A program made the position numbers and the translations under genes. Source: an uncultured beta proteobacterium (GTDB lineage: Bacteria > Pseudomonadota > Gammaproteobacteria > Burkholderiales > SG8-39). Taken from it: DNA of 33,729 nt. Below the pieces are notes generated by a model. That model did not search any database and was not told the DNA's origin. It was given only the letters and a program-made list of their open reading frames with translations. This document shows positions 8,286 through 16,175 of the stretch, piece by piece. How positions within the stretch are numbered: the first letter of the stretch is position 1; each line of letters begins with the position of its first letter. The stretch is from positions 1-33,729 of the forward strand of contig CAIYPG010000017.1 in NCBI GenBank assembly GCA_903928055.1, given 5' to 3'.

Positions 8286-9394
8286 CAACCCCGTGCGCTC
8301 ACCACCACCTCATCGCCCTGCACCGTGAAGCGGTGGTCGTAATCCTCGGAAGCCCAGTCCATGTACTTCACCATGTCGTCAAAGCGCGGATCGCCGCTGC
8401 GCAATATCTCCGGCCGCAACTGCTTGTCGATGAGCGTGGGCAGGAAGGACACCTTGTCCACGCCCTTCTTTGAGAACACTGCCTTGGCCACCATGCTGCG
8501 CTTGGCATCGGTGCCGTAGGCCAGATGCGGATATTCCGGGTCCAGTTCCACGCCATATTTCCGCTTGAAGGCGGCGGCCTTCTTCGCGTTCTTGGCGGTG
8601 GAGCCCATGATGAAATTGCTCAGGGAGTAGAAACACACCTTGCCCTTGTAGACGTGAATCGCCTTGGGCACATGGGCGTGATGCCCGAGGATGAGGTCGG
8701 CGCCGGCATCGAATGCGGCCTTGGCGGCGGTGGTCTGGTAGTCGGCGATCATGCGTGGAATGAAATGGATGCCCCAGTGGTGCGACACCACCACGGCGTC
8801 GGCGTTCTGCTTCGCCTTCGCGATGTCCTCCGCCATGCCTTCCAGGTCCTCCTCGTAGGGCACGGTGACCACTTTCGGCGGCACGCCGGGCTGATACTCC
8901 GGGGACTCGTAATAGGTGTGGGCGCGCAGCGGCGCCACGCCCACCTTGTTTTCTTCGGCGGCATAGCCGTCGTTCAGCACCGAGCAATAGGCCAGGATGG
9001 CCACGCGCACGCCATTGGCATCAATGAAAGCGGGCTTGCGCGCCTCTTCGAGATTGCGCCCGGCACCGATCACCTGGAAGCCCTGCTTGCGAAACAACTC
9101 AATGGTGTCCAGCAGCGCATCGCCGCCCCAGTCCATGGCATGGTTGCTGGCGACGGACAGCACGTTGAAACCGCATTCCTTGAACACCGAGGCCATGTGC
9201 GGCGGCAGGCGGCTGTGGCCGCCGCCGGAATGCACCTGCAGCGAACCGCGATCGGAATAGACACGCTCGACCTGGCCGAAGCGGATGTCGGCGCCGCCCA
9301 GTTGCGACTTCACCAGCGCCGCATACTGGTCCACGGGCTCGTGTATTGGACCTACGTCGCCGCATGCCAGCAACGTCACCTGATTGTTCGCCAT
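8285..9394 (-). CDS. CapA-like metallophosphoesterase (PGA_cap family), second copy
   Basis: This 369-residue protein carries the same motif series as its neighbour: ACGDVGPIHEP, VERVYSDRG, VASNHAMDWGGDALLDT, SHHWGIHF, GHHAHVPKAIHVYKGK and FYSLSNF. The ATG at 9394 follows AGGAGG by about 3 bp; the open frame to 9466 lacks a good ribosome-binding site. No signal peptide or membrane segment is evident. The C-termini of both copies are strikingly alike (GDPRFDDMV(R/K)YMDWASE), so they arose by duplication, while the central region after the CysSerVal stretch differs in length. It is the first gene of the leftward run and is divergent from the Bug gene at 9742. Confidence 0.85.
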   Translation of the reverse strand: MANNQVTLLACGDVGPIHEPVDQYAALVKSQLGGADIRFGQVERVYSDRGSLQVHSGGGHSRLPPHMASVFKECGFNVLSVASNHAMDWGGDALLDTIELFRKQGFQVIGAGRNLEEARKPAFIDANGVRVAILAYCSVLNDGYAAEENKVGVAPLRAHTYYESPEYQPGVPPKVVTVPYEEDLEGMAEDIAKAKQNADAVVVSHHWGIHFIPRMIADYQTTAAKAAFDAGADLILGHHAHVPKAIHVYKGKVCFYSLSNFIMGSTAKNAKKAAAFKRKYGVELDPEYPHLAYGTDAKRSMVAKAVFSKKGVDKVSFLPTLIDKQLRPEILRSGDPRFDDMVKYMDWASEDYDHRFTVQGDEVVVSARG

Positions 9395-9741
9395 GACTCC
9401 TCCTGTTTCGGGACTGCGCAGTCGGGCTGCGCCTTTGTTGAACGCTTGTTGAACACTTATTGCCATTCTATGCCTGTGCGCAGCGCTCCAACATGCTCCA
9501 CAGGCGCAAAACTGTTTTGCGGATCACACCCTATCGCGGTCGGTCGCGCTGTCTGATACTCGAGCCAAGATCGCCGGCCCTCATCCTGATGTGTGCGGGG
9601 CCCAAGGCGGCAATGACCCGCCTCATGCGACGGGCGATGCGCATCAGCCGGGCACCAGGCAGACATCGCCCGCGAAAAAGCTGTTTTCAAGATACCGGAG
9701 CTGACACCGTTCAGCTGCTGCAACACATTTGGAGGAGAAGC
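9395..9741. other. Divergent intergenic region between the CapA and Bug genes
   Basis: This 347-bp region has no convincing gene. At 9433-9457 an 11-bp unit, TTGTTGAAC plus two bases, occurs twice in direct repeat. It could be a regulator site serving both divergent transcripts. GGAGGAGAAG at 9731-9740 is the ribosome-binding site of the rightward Bug gene. I could not place -35/-10 boxes with confidence. Confidence 0.4.
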
Positions 9742-10737
9742 ATGGTGAACAAGACACGCTGCCTGCTGGGCCTGATCACGCTGTGCTGCGCCATTCCGGC
9801 GCACGCGCAGAAACCCGGCGGACTTCCCGGTAATTTTCCTGCCAGGCCGGTGAGAGTGATCATCGGCTCATCACCGGGGGGCGGCACGGACATCATTGCG
9901 CGCCTCATCATCACCCGGCTGGCCGAACGCTGGGGACACACATTCGTGGCCGAGAACATGGCCTCCGGCATCGGCGGCGTGGTGGCCATGGACGTGGCGG
10001 TCAAGGCGCCCGCCGACGGCTACACACAACTGGTGAGTTCCAACAGTGCCGTGGTCAACGCTGCGGTGGTCAGCCGCGCCAATGCGGCCTATGACGTTCG
10101 CACGGCGCTGGTGCCGATTGCGCAGTTCACCTCGCAACCTTACGTCCTGGGCGTAAGCAATGACGTGCCGGCTGCGAACTTCAAGGAACTGCTCGCCTAC
10201 GTGAAGGCACACCCGGGCACGGTCAACTACGCATCGGGCGGAATCGGCACAGCAGCGCACATCGGCATGGAGGAACTCAAGCGCTCGGCGGGACTGGACA
10301 TGCTGCACATCCCGTACAAGGGAATCGGCCCCGCCATCGTCGACATGATGGGCGGCAGGGTGCAGATGCTGTTCGGAGGCGTACTTTCGGTCATGCCGCC
10401 GTCACGGGCGGGCAAGATCAAGGCGATGGCAGTCACGAGCGCGAAACGCTCTTCCCTGCTGCCGGACCTGCCCACCATTGCCGAAAGCGGCGTCCCCGGA
10501 TTCGAGATGACGGGATGGTACGGACTGCTTGGACCGGCTGGCATTCCCGCCCCCATCATCGCCGCAGTGAATCGTGGCGTGCAGGACGTGCTGCGCATGC
10601 CCGAGGTCCAGCAGAAACTCGCTGCCGATGGCGCGGATGCGCCGCTCGCGAACCCTGAACAGTTCCGCGAAACCATGCTGTCGGAAATCGACCGGGTATC
10701 CAAGCTGGTGAAGGAAACCGGACTCAAGCTGGAGTAG
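9742..10737 (+). CDS. Bug/TctC-family periplasmic solute-binding protein (rightward pair, first)
   Basis: This 331-residue protein starts at the ATG at 9742 directly after GGAGGAGAAG; a frame open to 9460 has no comparable site. The signal peptide ends IPAHA before QKPGGLPGNFPARPVRVIIG. Its loop is SSPGGGTDIIAR, unlike the GLAAGGG loop of the leftward paralogues and closer to canonical Bug proteins, followed by PADGYTQLVSSN and HIPYKGIGPAIVDM. It forms a pair with the gene 48 bp downstream, which shares the PGGGTDIIAR loop and a GWYGL motif in the second lobe. This subgroup probably binds a different ligand class from the leftward array. Confidence 0.9.
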   Translation: MVNKTRCLLGLITLCCAIPAHAQKPGGLPGNFPARPVRVIIGSSPGGGTDIIARLIITRLAERWGHTFVAENMASGIGGVVAMDVAVKAPADGYTQLVSSNSAVVNAAVVSRANAAYDVRTALVPIAQFTSQPYVLGVSNDVPAANFKELLAYVKAHPGTVNYASGGIGTAAHIGMEELKRSAGLDMLHIPYKGIGPAIVDMMGGRVQMLFGGVLSVMPPSRAGKIKAMAVTSAKRSSLLPDLPTIAESGVPGFEMTGWYGLLGPAGIPAPIIAAVNRGVQDVLRMPEVQQKLAADGADAPLANPEQFRETMLSEIDRVSKLVKETGLKLE

Positions 10738-10785
10738 GCCCCGCCCCGATCCATGACGCCATCCGTGATGTGAAGGAGAAAGTGC

Positions 10786-11811
10786 ATGATTGCCTCCCGA
10801 ATGCAGCAGGCCCCTGTTTCCAGAATGGTGTCCGCGGTGGTTTCCGCGGTTGCAGTATTCATGACGGGCCACGCCCTGGCGCAGAACCCGCCGCCGCTGC
10901 CGGGCAACTATCCCTCCAGGCCCATCAAGATTCTCGTCGGCGGATCTCCCGGTGGCGGCACCGACATCATCGCCCGCGTCCTGGCACAGAAGCTGGGCGA
11001 GAAATGGGGCCGCCAGGTCCTGGTGGAAAACCGCGTCTCCGGACTGGGCAGCATCATCGCGATGGAGGCCACCGCCAAGGCACCGCCTGACGGCTACACA
11101 CTGCATCTGGCCTCCAGCAGCGCCTACATGAACGCTGCACTGGTGACCAAGGTGCCCTACGATATCCGCACTGCGTTCGCGCCCATCGCGCAGCTCACCT
11201 CACAGCCGTATGTATTGGTGCTCAACAAGGATGTTCCCGCCAGTTCGGTCAGGGAACTGATTGCCTACGCGCGGACCCGGACCGGCGGCCTGAGCTACGG
11301 CACTTCCGGTGCCGGCACCGCCTCGCACCTCGGCATGGAACTGCTCAAGTCCATGGCCGGAGTGGACATGGTGCAAATCAACTACAAGGGCGCGGGGCAG
11401 GCATTTGTCGACCTGCTCGGCGGGCAGGTCCAGCTCATGTTTTCCAGTGCAATTTCCGCCACACCCATGGCCAAGGCCGGCAAGGTGAAGGCGGTGGGTG
11501 TCGGCAGCCTGAAGCGCTCCAGGCTGCTTGCCGACCTGCCGACGATTTCCGAATCCGGACTGCCCGGGTTTGAACTCACCGGCTGGTACGGCCTGATTGG
11601 CACCGGCGGCAGCCCGGCCCCCATCGTGCAGGCGCTGAACCGGGAGAGCTCCCGGATCATGAATTCGCCGGAAATGCAGGCCAAGCTGGCGGCCGACGGC
11701 GCCGAAGCGCCGGAGCCTCGCACCCCGGCCCAGTTCGGTGCAGCCATCAATGAAGAAATAGACAAGTGGGCCCGGGTCATCAAGACGGCCAACCTCAAAT
11801 TCGACGACTGA
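10786..11811 (+). CDS. Bug/TctC-family periplasmic solute-binding protein (rightward pair, second)
   Basis: This 341-residue protein has its ATG at 10786 after GAAGGAGAAAGTGC. It has a long N-terminal region with a signal peptide ending GHALA before QNPPPLPGNYPSRPIKILVG. Loop GGSPGGGTDIIAR, PDGYTLHLASSSAYMNA and QINYKGAGQAFVDLLGGQVQ define the two lobes. The usual HIPYKG is QINYKG here, a change at a normally conserved ligand-lobe motif. It is co-directional with 9742-10737 and probably in the same operon. Confidence 0.9.
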   Translation: MIASRMQQAPVSRMVSAVVSAVAVFMTGHALAQNPPPLPGNYPSRPIKILVGGSPGGGTDIIARVLAQKLGEKWGRQVLVENRVSGLGSIIAMEATAKAPPDGYTLHLASSSAYMNAALVTKVPYDIRTAFAPIAQLTSQPYVLVLNKDVPASSVRELIAYARTRTGGLSYGTSGAGTASHLGMELLKSMAGVDMVQINYKGAGQAFVDLLGGQVQLMFSSAISATPMAKAGKVKAVGVGSLKRSRLLADLPTISESGLPGFELTGWYGLIGTGGSPAPIVQALNRESSRIMNSPEMQAKLAADGAEAPEPRTPAQFGAAINEEIDKWARVIKTANLKFDD

Positions 11812-11859
11812 TCATTGACGGCGTATTACCGCGCACGACGTCCCGGCCGACGACGTCGG

Positions 11860-12198
11860 CTAGCGATCGATGATGATCTTTTCCTCGATGAAATAACCGT
11901 TGAAGCCGCCGATGAAGATCGCGCCATCGCCATGCAGGGCCTTCAGCTCAGGGGATGCGGCGGCACGCTCGAAGTCGGCCATGCTGTCGTACCACATCTC
12001 CACCACCCCATCGATCTGCGCTTCGATGGCCGGGATGTCGTGGCGCGCCGGACGGTCGGTGACGATGTGGTTCTGCACATAACGGCGTATGCCGGGAACG
12101 GCCAGCGACATCGGGCCGTGCACCTCGCGCCAGTGCCTGGCAAATTGTTCGCGGGTCATGCCCGGCCGGGCGCGCAACAGGCCAATGGTCTTGATCAT
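11860..12198 (-). CDS. EthD-domain (dimeric alpha+beta barrel) protein
   Basis: This 112-residue protein has MIKTIGLLRARPGMTREQF, HWREVHGPM and YVQNHIV near the N-terminus, then DGVVEMWYDSMADFERA and a C-terminal EEK. This is the pattern of EthD/REDY-like ferredoxin-fold proteins that form dimeric barrels and often accompany catabolic gene clusters. The start at 12198 is favoured by CGGAGG upstream; an ATG at 12231 has no such site. Family members take part in degradation pathways (EthD in ether cleavage) but are rarely characterised, so no reaction is assigned. It is convergent with the Bug pair at its left and divergent from the gene at 12508. Confidence 0.82.
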   Translation of the reverse strand: MIKTIGLLRARPGMTREQFARHWREVHGPMSLAVPGIRRYVQNHIVTDRPARHDIPAIEAQIDGVVEMWYDSMADFERAAASPELKALHGDGAIFIGGFNGYFIEEKIIIDR

Positions 12199-12398
12199 TG
12201 TGTTCCTCCGAAAATGGTCGATGCCCCTCAACGCTCCCGGGGCACGTCCAGTCTAGCCGCACATGCCCGGTGCCTACGGGAAAGCAGCTTTACGCATTCC
12301 GGAATCCGGCCCGGCGACGGAACCTCCGGCCAATGCGTGGCGAAAGCCGGAAAATGCCCGTTTTCACACAAATTTCCCCCAAAAAACAGCGGTCTGCG

Positions 12399-12427
12399 TT
12401 GCCCCAAAGCAGGGCATCACGTATACT
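12399..12427 (+). promoter_or_regulatory. Predicted sigma70 promoter for the 12508 gene
   Basis: TTGCCC (12399-12404), a 17-bp spacer and TATACT (12422-12427) match sigma70 boxes at optimal spacing. Predicted transcription starts near 12434, leaving a leader of about 75 bp. The remainder of the 12199-12507 gap shows no gene. Confidence 0.6.
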
Positions 12428-12507
12428 GCGCCCGGTGTCGCCACGGTCCCGCACCAGGCACTTCCGGAACACACGGCACCAACTGACAACAATCACAAGT
12501 CTGCTTG

Positions 12508-13887
12508 ATGGCATCGAATAAAACGGCGCTCCTCACCGGCTCGATTTTCGCGATATTCCTGACGGTTTTCGCGACCGCCTCCACCCCCGCCATTGCGGCC
12601 ACCCCCGCCACGGCGAGCATCCCTTCCTCTGTTCCACCTTCATCCGGCCTGCGCGTGTCCACGGACATCGGCGCCTCGGTGCGGGTGAACTCCGTGGCCC
12701 GCGTGCTTGCCGGCCTGCCGCCCACCTACCCCGGACATTTCGAGCTGGCAGAGACGCCGGCCTGGAAAGAACACAGCGCGGCCATGCGCGCGGCCTGGGC
12801 GCAGGTCAGCGCACATCGCGTCGCCGCCATGTCGGCCTGGCGCGACACCGCCATCAGCACTGCCTGCCCCGCCGGCAAGACACTGCTCTATCCGTTCAGC
12901 GGCCCGGACTTCTTCAACGCCTACTGGCTGTTCCCGAACTGCGAGAACTACGTGCTGTTCGGCCTGGAGCATGCGGGCGATGTGCCCGACCTCGAGACCG
13001 TCCCCGAACGTGACATGGGCCGCCTGTTCGCGGACGTGCGTACCGCCATGTCGGACCTGCTCGACCGGAACTACTTCATCACCGAGAACATGTCGCGCCA
13101 GTTGCGCACGGCGCAACTGCGCGGCGTGACGCCGCTGCTCATCATCCCCATGGCGATGTCGGATTTGGAAATCCTGCGCATCATTCCGCATGAACTGCCG
13201 CGCCAGGTGCGCGCACGCATGCAGCTCACCGCTGCGCAACAGAAGGCCGATGCGATGAAGGCCGACCCGATGAACGAACTGAAGACCATCGAGCACCCCG
13301 TATCGAAGCGCGCCCCGATGCGCCAGTTGAGCGGCATCACGATCGAATTCCGCAGGCCCGGCAGCAGCGTCGTGCAGCGCCTGCACTACTTCACGCTGGA
13401 TGCCACGGACAACGGGCTCGAGCACTACCCGGAATTCATCACCTACCTGAACAGCCTCGCACCGACGAACACCTTCCTCAAGGCCGCCTCCTACCTGCTG
13501 CACGGCCGCGAGTTCCGCAAGCTGCGCACCACGCTGCTCAACGTCAGCGATTTCCTTGTGCAGGACGACACCGGCATCCCCTACGACTCCCTGCTGCCGA
13601 AGCGCTGGGATGTGCATCTGTATGGCACCTACGAGACGCCGATCCCGCCGTTCCAGCGCGCCTTCCAGCCCAGCCTCGACAAGGCCTATCGCGCAGCACG
13701 GCCAGATCCGCTGCCCTTCGAGTTCGGCTACAACTTCTCCGACAAGCGCGACAACCGCTCCAACGTGCTGGTCGGACGCCGCGTCGCCCCGGAGTCCATG
13801 CCCATCCCGCCGAACGTGGCCAGTGCGGCCGCCGGCCCGGTCAAGGTGGCGCAGAAGCAGCGCGCGCCGCGGCTTGCCCGCCGCTAA
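12508..13887 (+). CDS. Exported protein of unknown function
   Basis: This protein of about 459 residues starts at the ATG at 12508 (or the adjacent TTG at 12505); no strong ribosome-binding site is visible. Residues 1-31 form a signal peptide (hydrophobic IFAIFLTVFATAS, cleavage near AIAA), so the protein is periplasmic or surface exposed. I do not recognise the family. Visible landmarks are YPFSGPDFFNAYWLFPNC, YVLFGLEHAG, a segment LLDRNYFITENM, the hydrophobic stretch GVTPLLIIPMAM, and near the C-terminus FEFGYNFSDKRDNRSN. It ends in a basic tail. It overlaps the downstream lipoprotein hydrolase by 14 bp, so both are probably expressed together at the cell envelope. Confidence 0.8.
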   Translation: MASNKTALLTGSIFAIFLTVFATASTPAIAATPATASIPSSVPPSSGLRVSTDIGASVRVNSVARVLAGLPPTYPGHFELAETPAWKEHSAAMRAAWAQVSAHRVAAMSAWRDTAISTACPAGKTLLYPFSGPDFFNAYWLFPNCENYVLFGLEHAGDVPDLETVPERDMGRLFADVRTAMSDLLDRNYFITENMSRQLRTAQLRGVTPLLIIPMAMSDLEILRIIPHELPRQVRARMQLTAAQQKADAMKADPMNELKTIEHPVSKRAPMRQLSGITIEFRRPGSSVVQRLHYFTLDATDNGLEHYPEFITYLNSLAPTNTFLKAASYLLHGREFRKLRTTLLNVSDFLVQDDTGIPYDSLLPKRWDVHLYGTYETPIPPFQRAFQPSLDKAYRAARPDPLPFEFGYNFSDKRDNRSNVLVGRRVAPESMPIPPNVASAAAGPVKVAQKQRAPRLARR

Positions 13888-14788
13888 ATACGACCTGCTT
13901 CGGCCGGCCCTCTTCGGATTGGCCGGACTGGCCGGCCTGATGCTGCTGTGCGGCTGTGCCCCGATGACCCGCCCCGATAGCGCACCACCGACCATCTCCA
14001 GCCGCTATTTCACGTCCTCCGATGGCGTGCGCCTGCATGTCCTCGAAGCCGGCACCGCACGCAATGCGGCAAGCGAATCCGTCATCGTGCTGGTCCCCGG
14101 ATGGTCGATGCCGGCCTCGATCTGGCAATCACAGCTCGAAGGACTCGGCAGGAACCACCGCGTCGTCGCCTTTGACCCAAGGGGCCAGGGAAGGTCCGAG
14201 GTTCCGGCGCAGGGTTACCACATCGACCGTCGCGCCGACGACCTGCACGATCTCATCGGGCAATATTCCAGCGTGGTGCTGGTGGGCTGGTCGCTGGGCG
14301 CACTGGAGGCACTGCAGTACCTGGACCGCCACGGCGACGACAGGATTGCCGCGCTGGTGCTCGTGGACAGTTCCGTCGGTGAGGGGCCGGCCTCTGCACC
14401 CAGCCAGTTCCCGGACGCGCTGCGCGGCGACCGGCGCACTACGGTCAGCGATTTCATTCACGCGATATTTGCAAAGCCGCGTTCCGATGCGGAGAACAAT
14501 GCGCTGCTTGAATCGGCACTGCAGATGCCGCTGGAACAGAGCATCGCGCTGTTTCCCTCGACCGTTCCGCGCGAACACTGGCGCGATCTCGCGCACGGCT
14601 TCAGAAAACCCCTGCTGTACATCGCCACGCCACAGTTCGCCGGCCAGGCCCGTGAACTGCAGGCTGCACGCCCTGCCACGCAGGTCGGGGTGTTCGAGTC
14701 GGCGGGCCATGCGCTGTTCGTGGATGAGCCGGAGCAGTTCAACCGGCTCCTGGAGGATTTCTTGTCGGCAAAGCAACCGCCCCAATAG
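13874..14788 (+). CDS. Alpha/beta-hydrolase lipoprotein
   Basis: This protein has about 304 residues from a TTG at 13874 that overlaps the end of the preceding gene. The open frame extends further upstream but only as a shadow of that gene. The N-terminus is a lipoprotein signal (hydrophobic FGLAGLAGLM, lipobox LLCG-C), so the enzyme should be lipid-anchored. The fold is that of haloperoxidase-like alpha/beta hydrolases: VPGWSMPASIW for the oxyanion loop, FDPRGQGRS, nucleophile Ser140 in GWSLGA, and His279 in SAGHALFVDEP. The acid normally found after strand 6 or 7 (GxxD motif) is not obvious, because that segment reads KPLLYIATPQFAGQ. It is either a degenerate or atypical triad. The substrate is unknown. 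Confidence 0.8.
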   Translation: MPAAKYDLLRPALFGLAGLAGLMLLCGCAPMTRPDSAPPTISSRYFTSSDGVRLHVLEAGTARNAASESVIVLVPGWSMPASIWQSQLEGLGRNHRVVAFDPRGQGRSEVPAQGYHIDRRADDLHDLIGQYSSVVLVGWSLGALEALQYLDRHGDDRIAALVLVDSSVGEGPASAPSQFPDALRGDRRTTVSDFIHAIFAKPRSDAENNALLESALQMPLEQSIALFPSTVPREHWRDLAHGFRKPLLYIATPQFAGQARELQAARPATQVGVFESAGHALFVDEPEQFNRLLEDFLSAKQPPQ

Positions 14789-14850
14789 CGGTTGAGCCCT
14801 CAATGCATGGGAACGGGTATTCCCGGCTGTCGCCTGTCGAATGACGCTCG

Positions 14851-15864
14851 CTATTGCGACAGAAACTGATCCAGCGCCAGTCCCGGTGTCTTGAAGAATT
14901 TCTCCCACTTGGCAAAATCCCTGTCGATCGCGGCCCTGAAGTCGGCGGGCGTATTGGCCGGCGCCGGCTCGACGTCATCCACCGCCAGCTTGGTCCTGAA
15001 CGCCGGCGCACGGATGATGTCGTTCGATTCGCGATTCAGCGCGAGGATGATGGCTGGCGGCGTAGCCGCGGGCGCGTACAGGCCGTATGAATTGCTCAGG
15101 TCGTAGCCGGGCAATCCGCTTTCTTCGATGGTCGGAACGTCAGGCTGCGATTGCGCGCGCTGGCGCGCCGTGATCCCGAGGGCCCTGAGTTTGCCCGCGC
15201 GGATGTGCGGCCCCACGGAAACGCTGGTGGCCAGGAACACCTGGATCTGCCCGCTGATCAGATCGACCATCGCCGGCCCACCACCCTTGTAGGGAATGTG
15301 CAGCATCTCCACGCCCGCCATGGATTTGAACAGTTCCATGCCCAAATGGGCAAGGGAGCCGTTTCCCGTGGACCCGTAGCTCAGGGAACCCGGCTTGCTC
15401 TTTGCCAGCGCCAGCAACTCCTTGACCGAGGCGGCAGGAACAGCGGCATTGGTGACCAGCACATACGATTGGGTGGTGAGCTGTACCACCGGCGCATACA
15501 CCTCGCGCATGTCGAACGGTGCCTTCTTCAACACCGTGGTGATCACGAGCTGGCTACCGCCCAGATAGATCATGTACCCGTCCGGCGGCGCCTTGGCCAC
15601 CGCCTCCATGGCGATGACTCCAGTGCCACCGCTGCGGTTTTCCACCAGCGCGGAACGGCCCCAGCGCTCGGAGAGTTGCTGCGCCACCATGCGCGCGATG
15701 GTGTCAGTCCCACCGCCCGGCGGATTGCCTACGATCACTCGGATGGGCTTGTTCGGGTAGCCGCCGGGCAGGTTATCCGGCGGTTTCTGCGCCTGGCCGG
15801 TTCCGGTGGTCAGCACCAGCACCAAAAACAGCAACTGCGCCGAAATTGTGTTCAGCCTTTGCAT
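14851..15864 (-). CDS. Bug/TctC-family periplasmic solute-binding protein (isolated copy)
   Basis: This 337-residue protein has its ATG at 15864 preceded by GAGGGGG. The signal peptide ends TGTGQA before QKPPDNLPGGYPNKPIRVIVG. Its loop GNPPGGGTDTIAR resembles the rightward pair (9742, 10786), while the second lobe has SNSYGLYAPA as in the leftward array. It also has PDGYMIYLGGSQLV and HIPYKGGGPAMVDLISGQ. It is convergent with the hydrolase lipoprotein, and 311 bp separate it from the dehydrogenase gene upstream, so it may have its own promoter. No ligand is assigned. Confidence 0.9.
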   Translation of the reverse strand: MQRLNTISAQLLFLVLVLTTGTGQAQKPPDNLPGGYPNKPIRVIVGNPPGGGTDTIARMVAQQLSERWGRSALVENRSGGTGVIAMEAVAKAPPDGYMIYLGGSQLVITTVLKKAPFDMREVYAPVVQLTTQSYVLVTNAAVPAASVKELLALAKSKPGSLSYGSTGNGSLAHLGMELFKSMAGVEMLHIPYKGGGPAMVDLISGQIQVFLATSVSVGPHIRAGKLRALGITARQRAQSQPDVPTIEESGLPGYDLSNSYGLYAPAATPPAIILALNRESNDIIRAPAFRTKLAVDDVEPAPANTPADFRAAIDRDFAKWEKFFKTPGLALDQFLSQ

Positions 15865-16175
15865 GCCGTCCCCCTCGAATTACCTGGATATTGTGCCGCG
15901 CCGACTATAGCCCCTCTGCGGGCTGGGCATCATATCTGCACTCGCAAAGCAGTTTTTCCCAATCCAACCGATGCGCCAACCGGCTTTGAAGCTGCTGCGG
16001 TCACACACATGATGGCGCCCATACCGATGTCACGAACTGCATGCTGCTCGCAGCCCTGCCGGGCAGGGTCGGCGATAGCGAGCGCAAGGTCATCACGAAC
16101 ACGGATGCCGACGGCGCCGTTCCACGAGCTGCATCACCAGAAACGACGGCGGTGTGATCGGACTGTAATCGATGT
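15865..16175. other. Intergenic region without a recognised gene
   Basis: I examined both strands of these 311 bp. Short open frames exist, but none shows a recognisable family, a good ribosome-binding site or a signal peptide. The stretch just upstream of the Bug start (15880-15910) is the likeliest place for its promoter. It contains TATAG in a less GC-rich context. Confidence 0.3.

Noticed and set aside
6832..9394. CapA pair as a poly-gamma-glutamate capsule locus
   Set aside because: There are no capB, capC or export genes and no membrane anchors on the CapA-like proteins.
12640..13995. Minus-strand open frame of about 451 codons opposite the unknown exported protein
   Set aside because: The plus-strand frame has a signal peptide, an upstream promoter and a coupled downstream gene. 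The antisense frame has none of these.
15865..16175. Small minus-strand frames in the gap between a Bug gene and the dehydrogenase
   Set aside because: They lack a ribosome-binding site and any recognisable family, and composition does not favour one frame.
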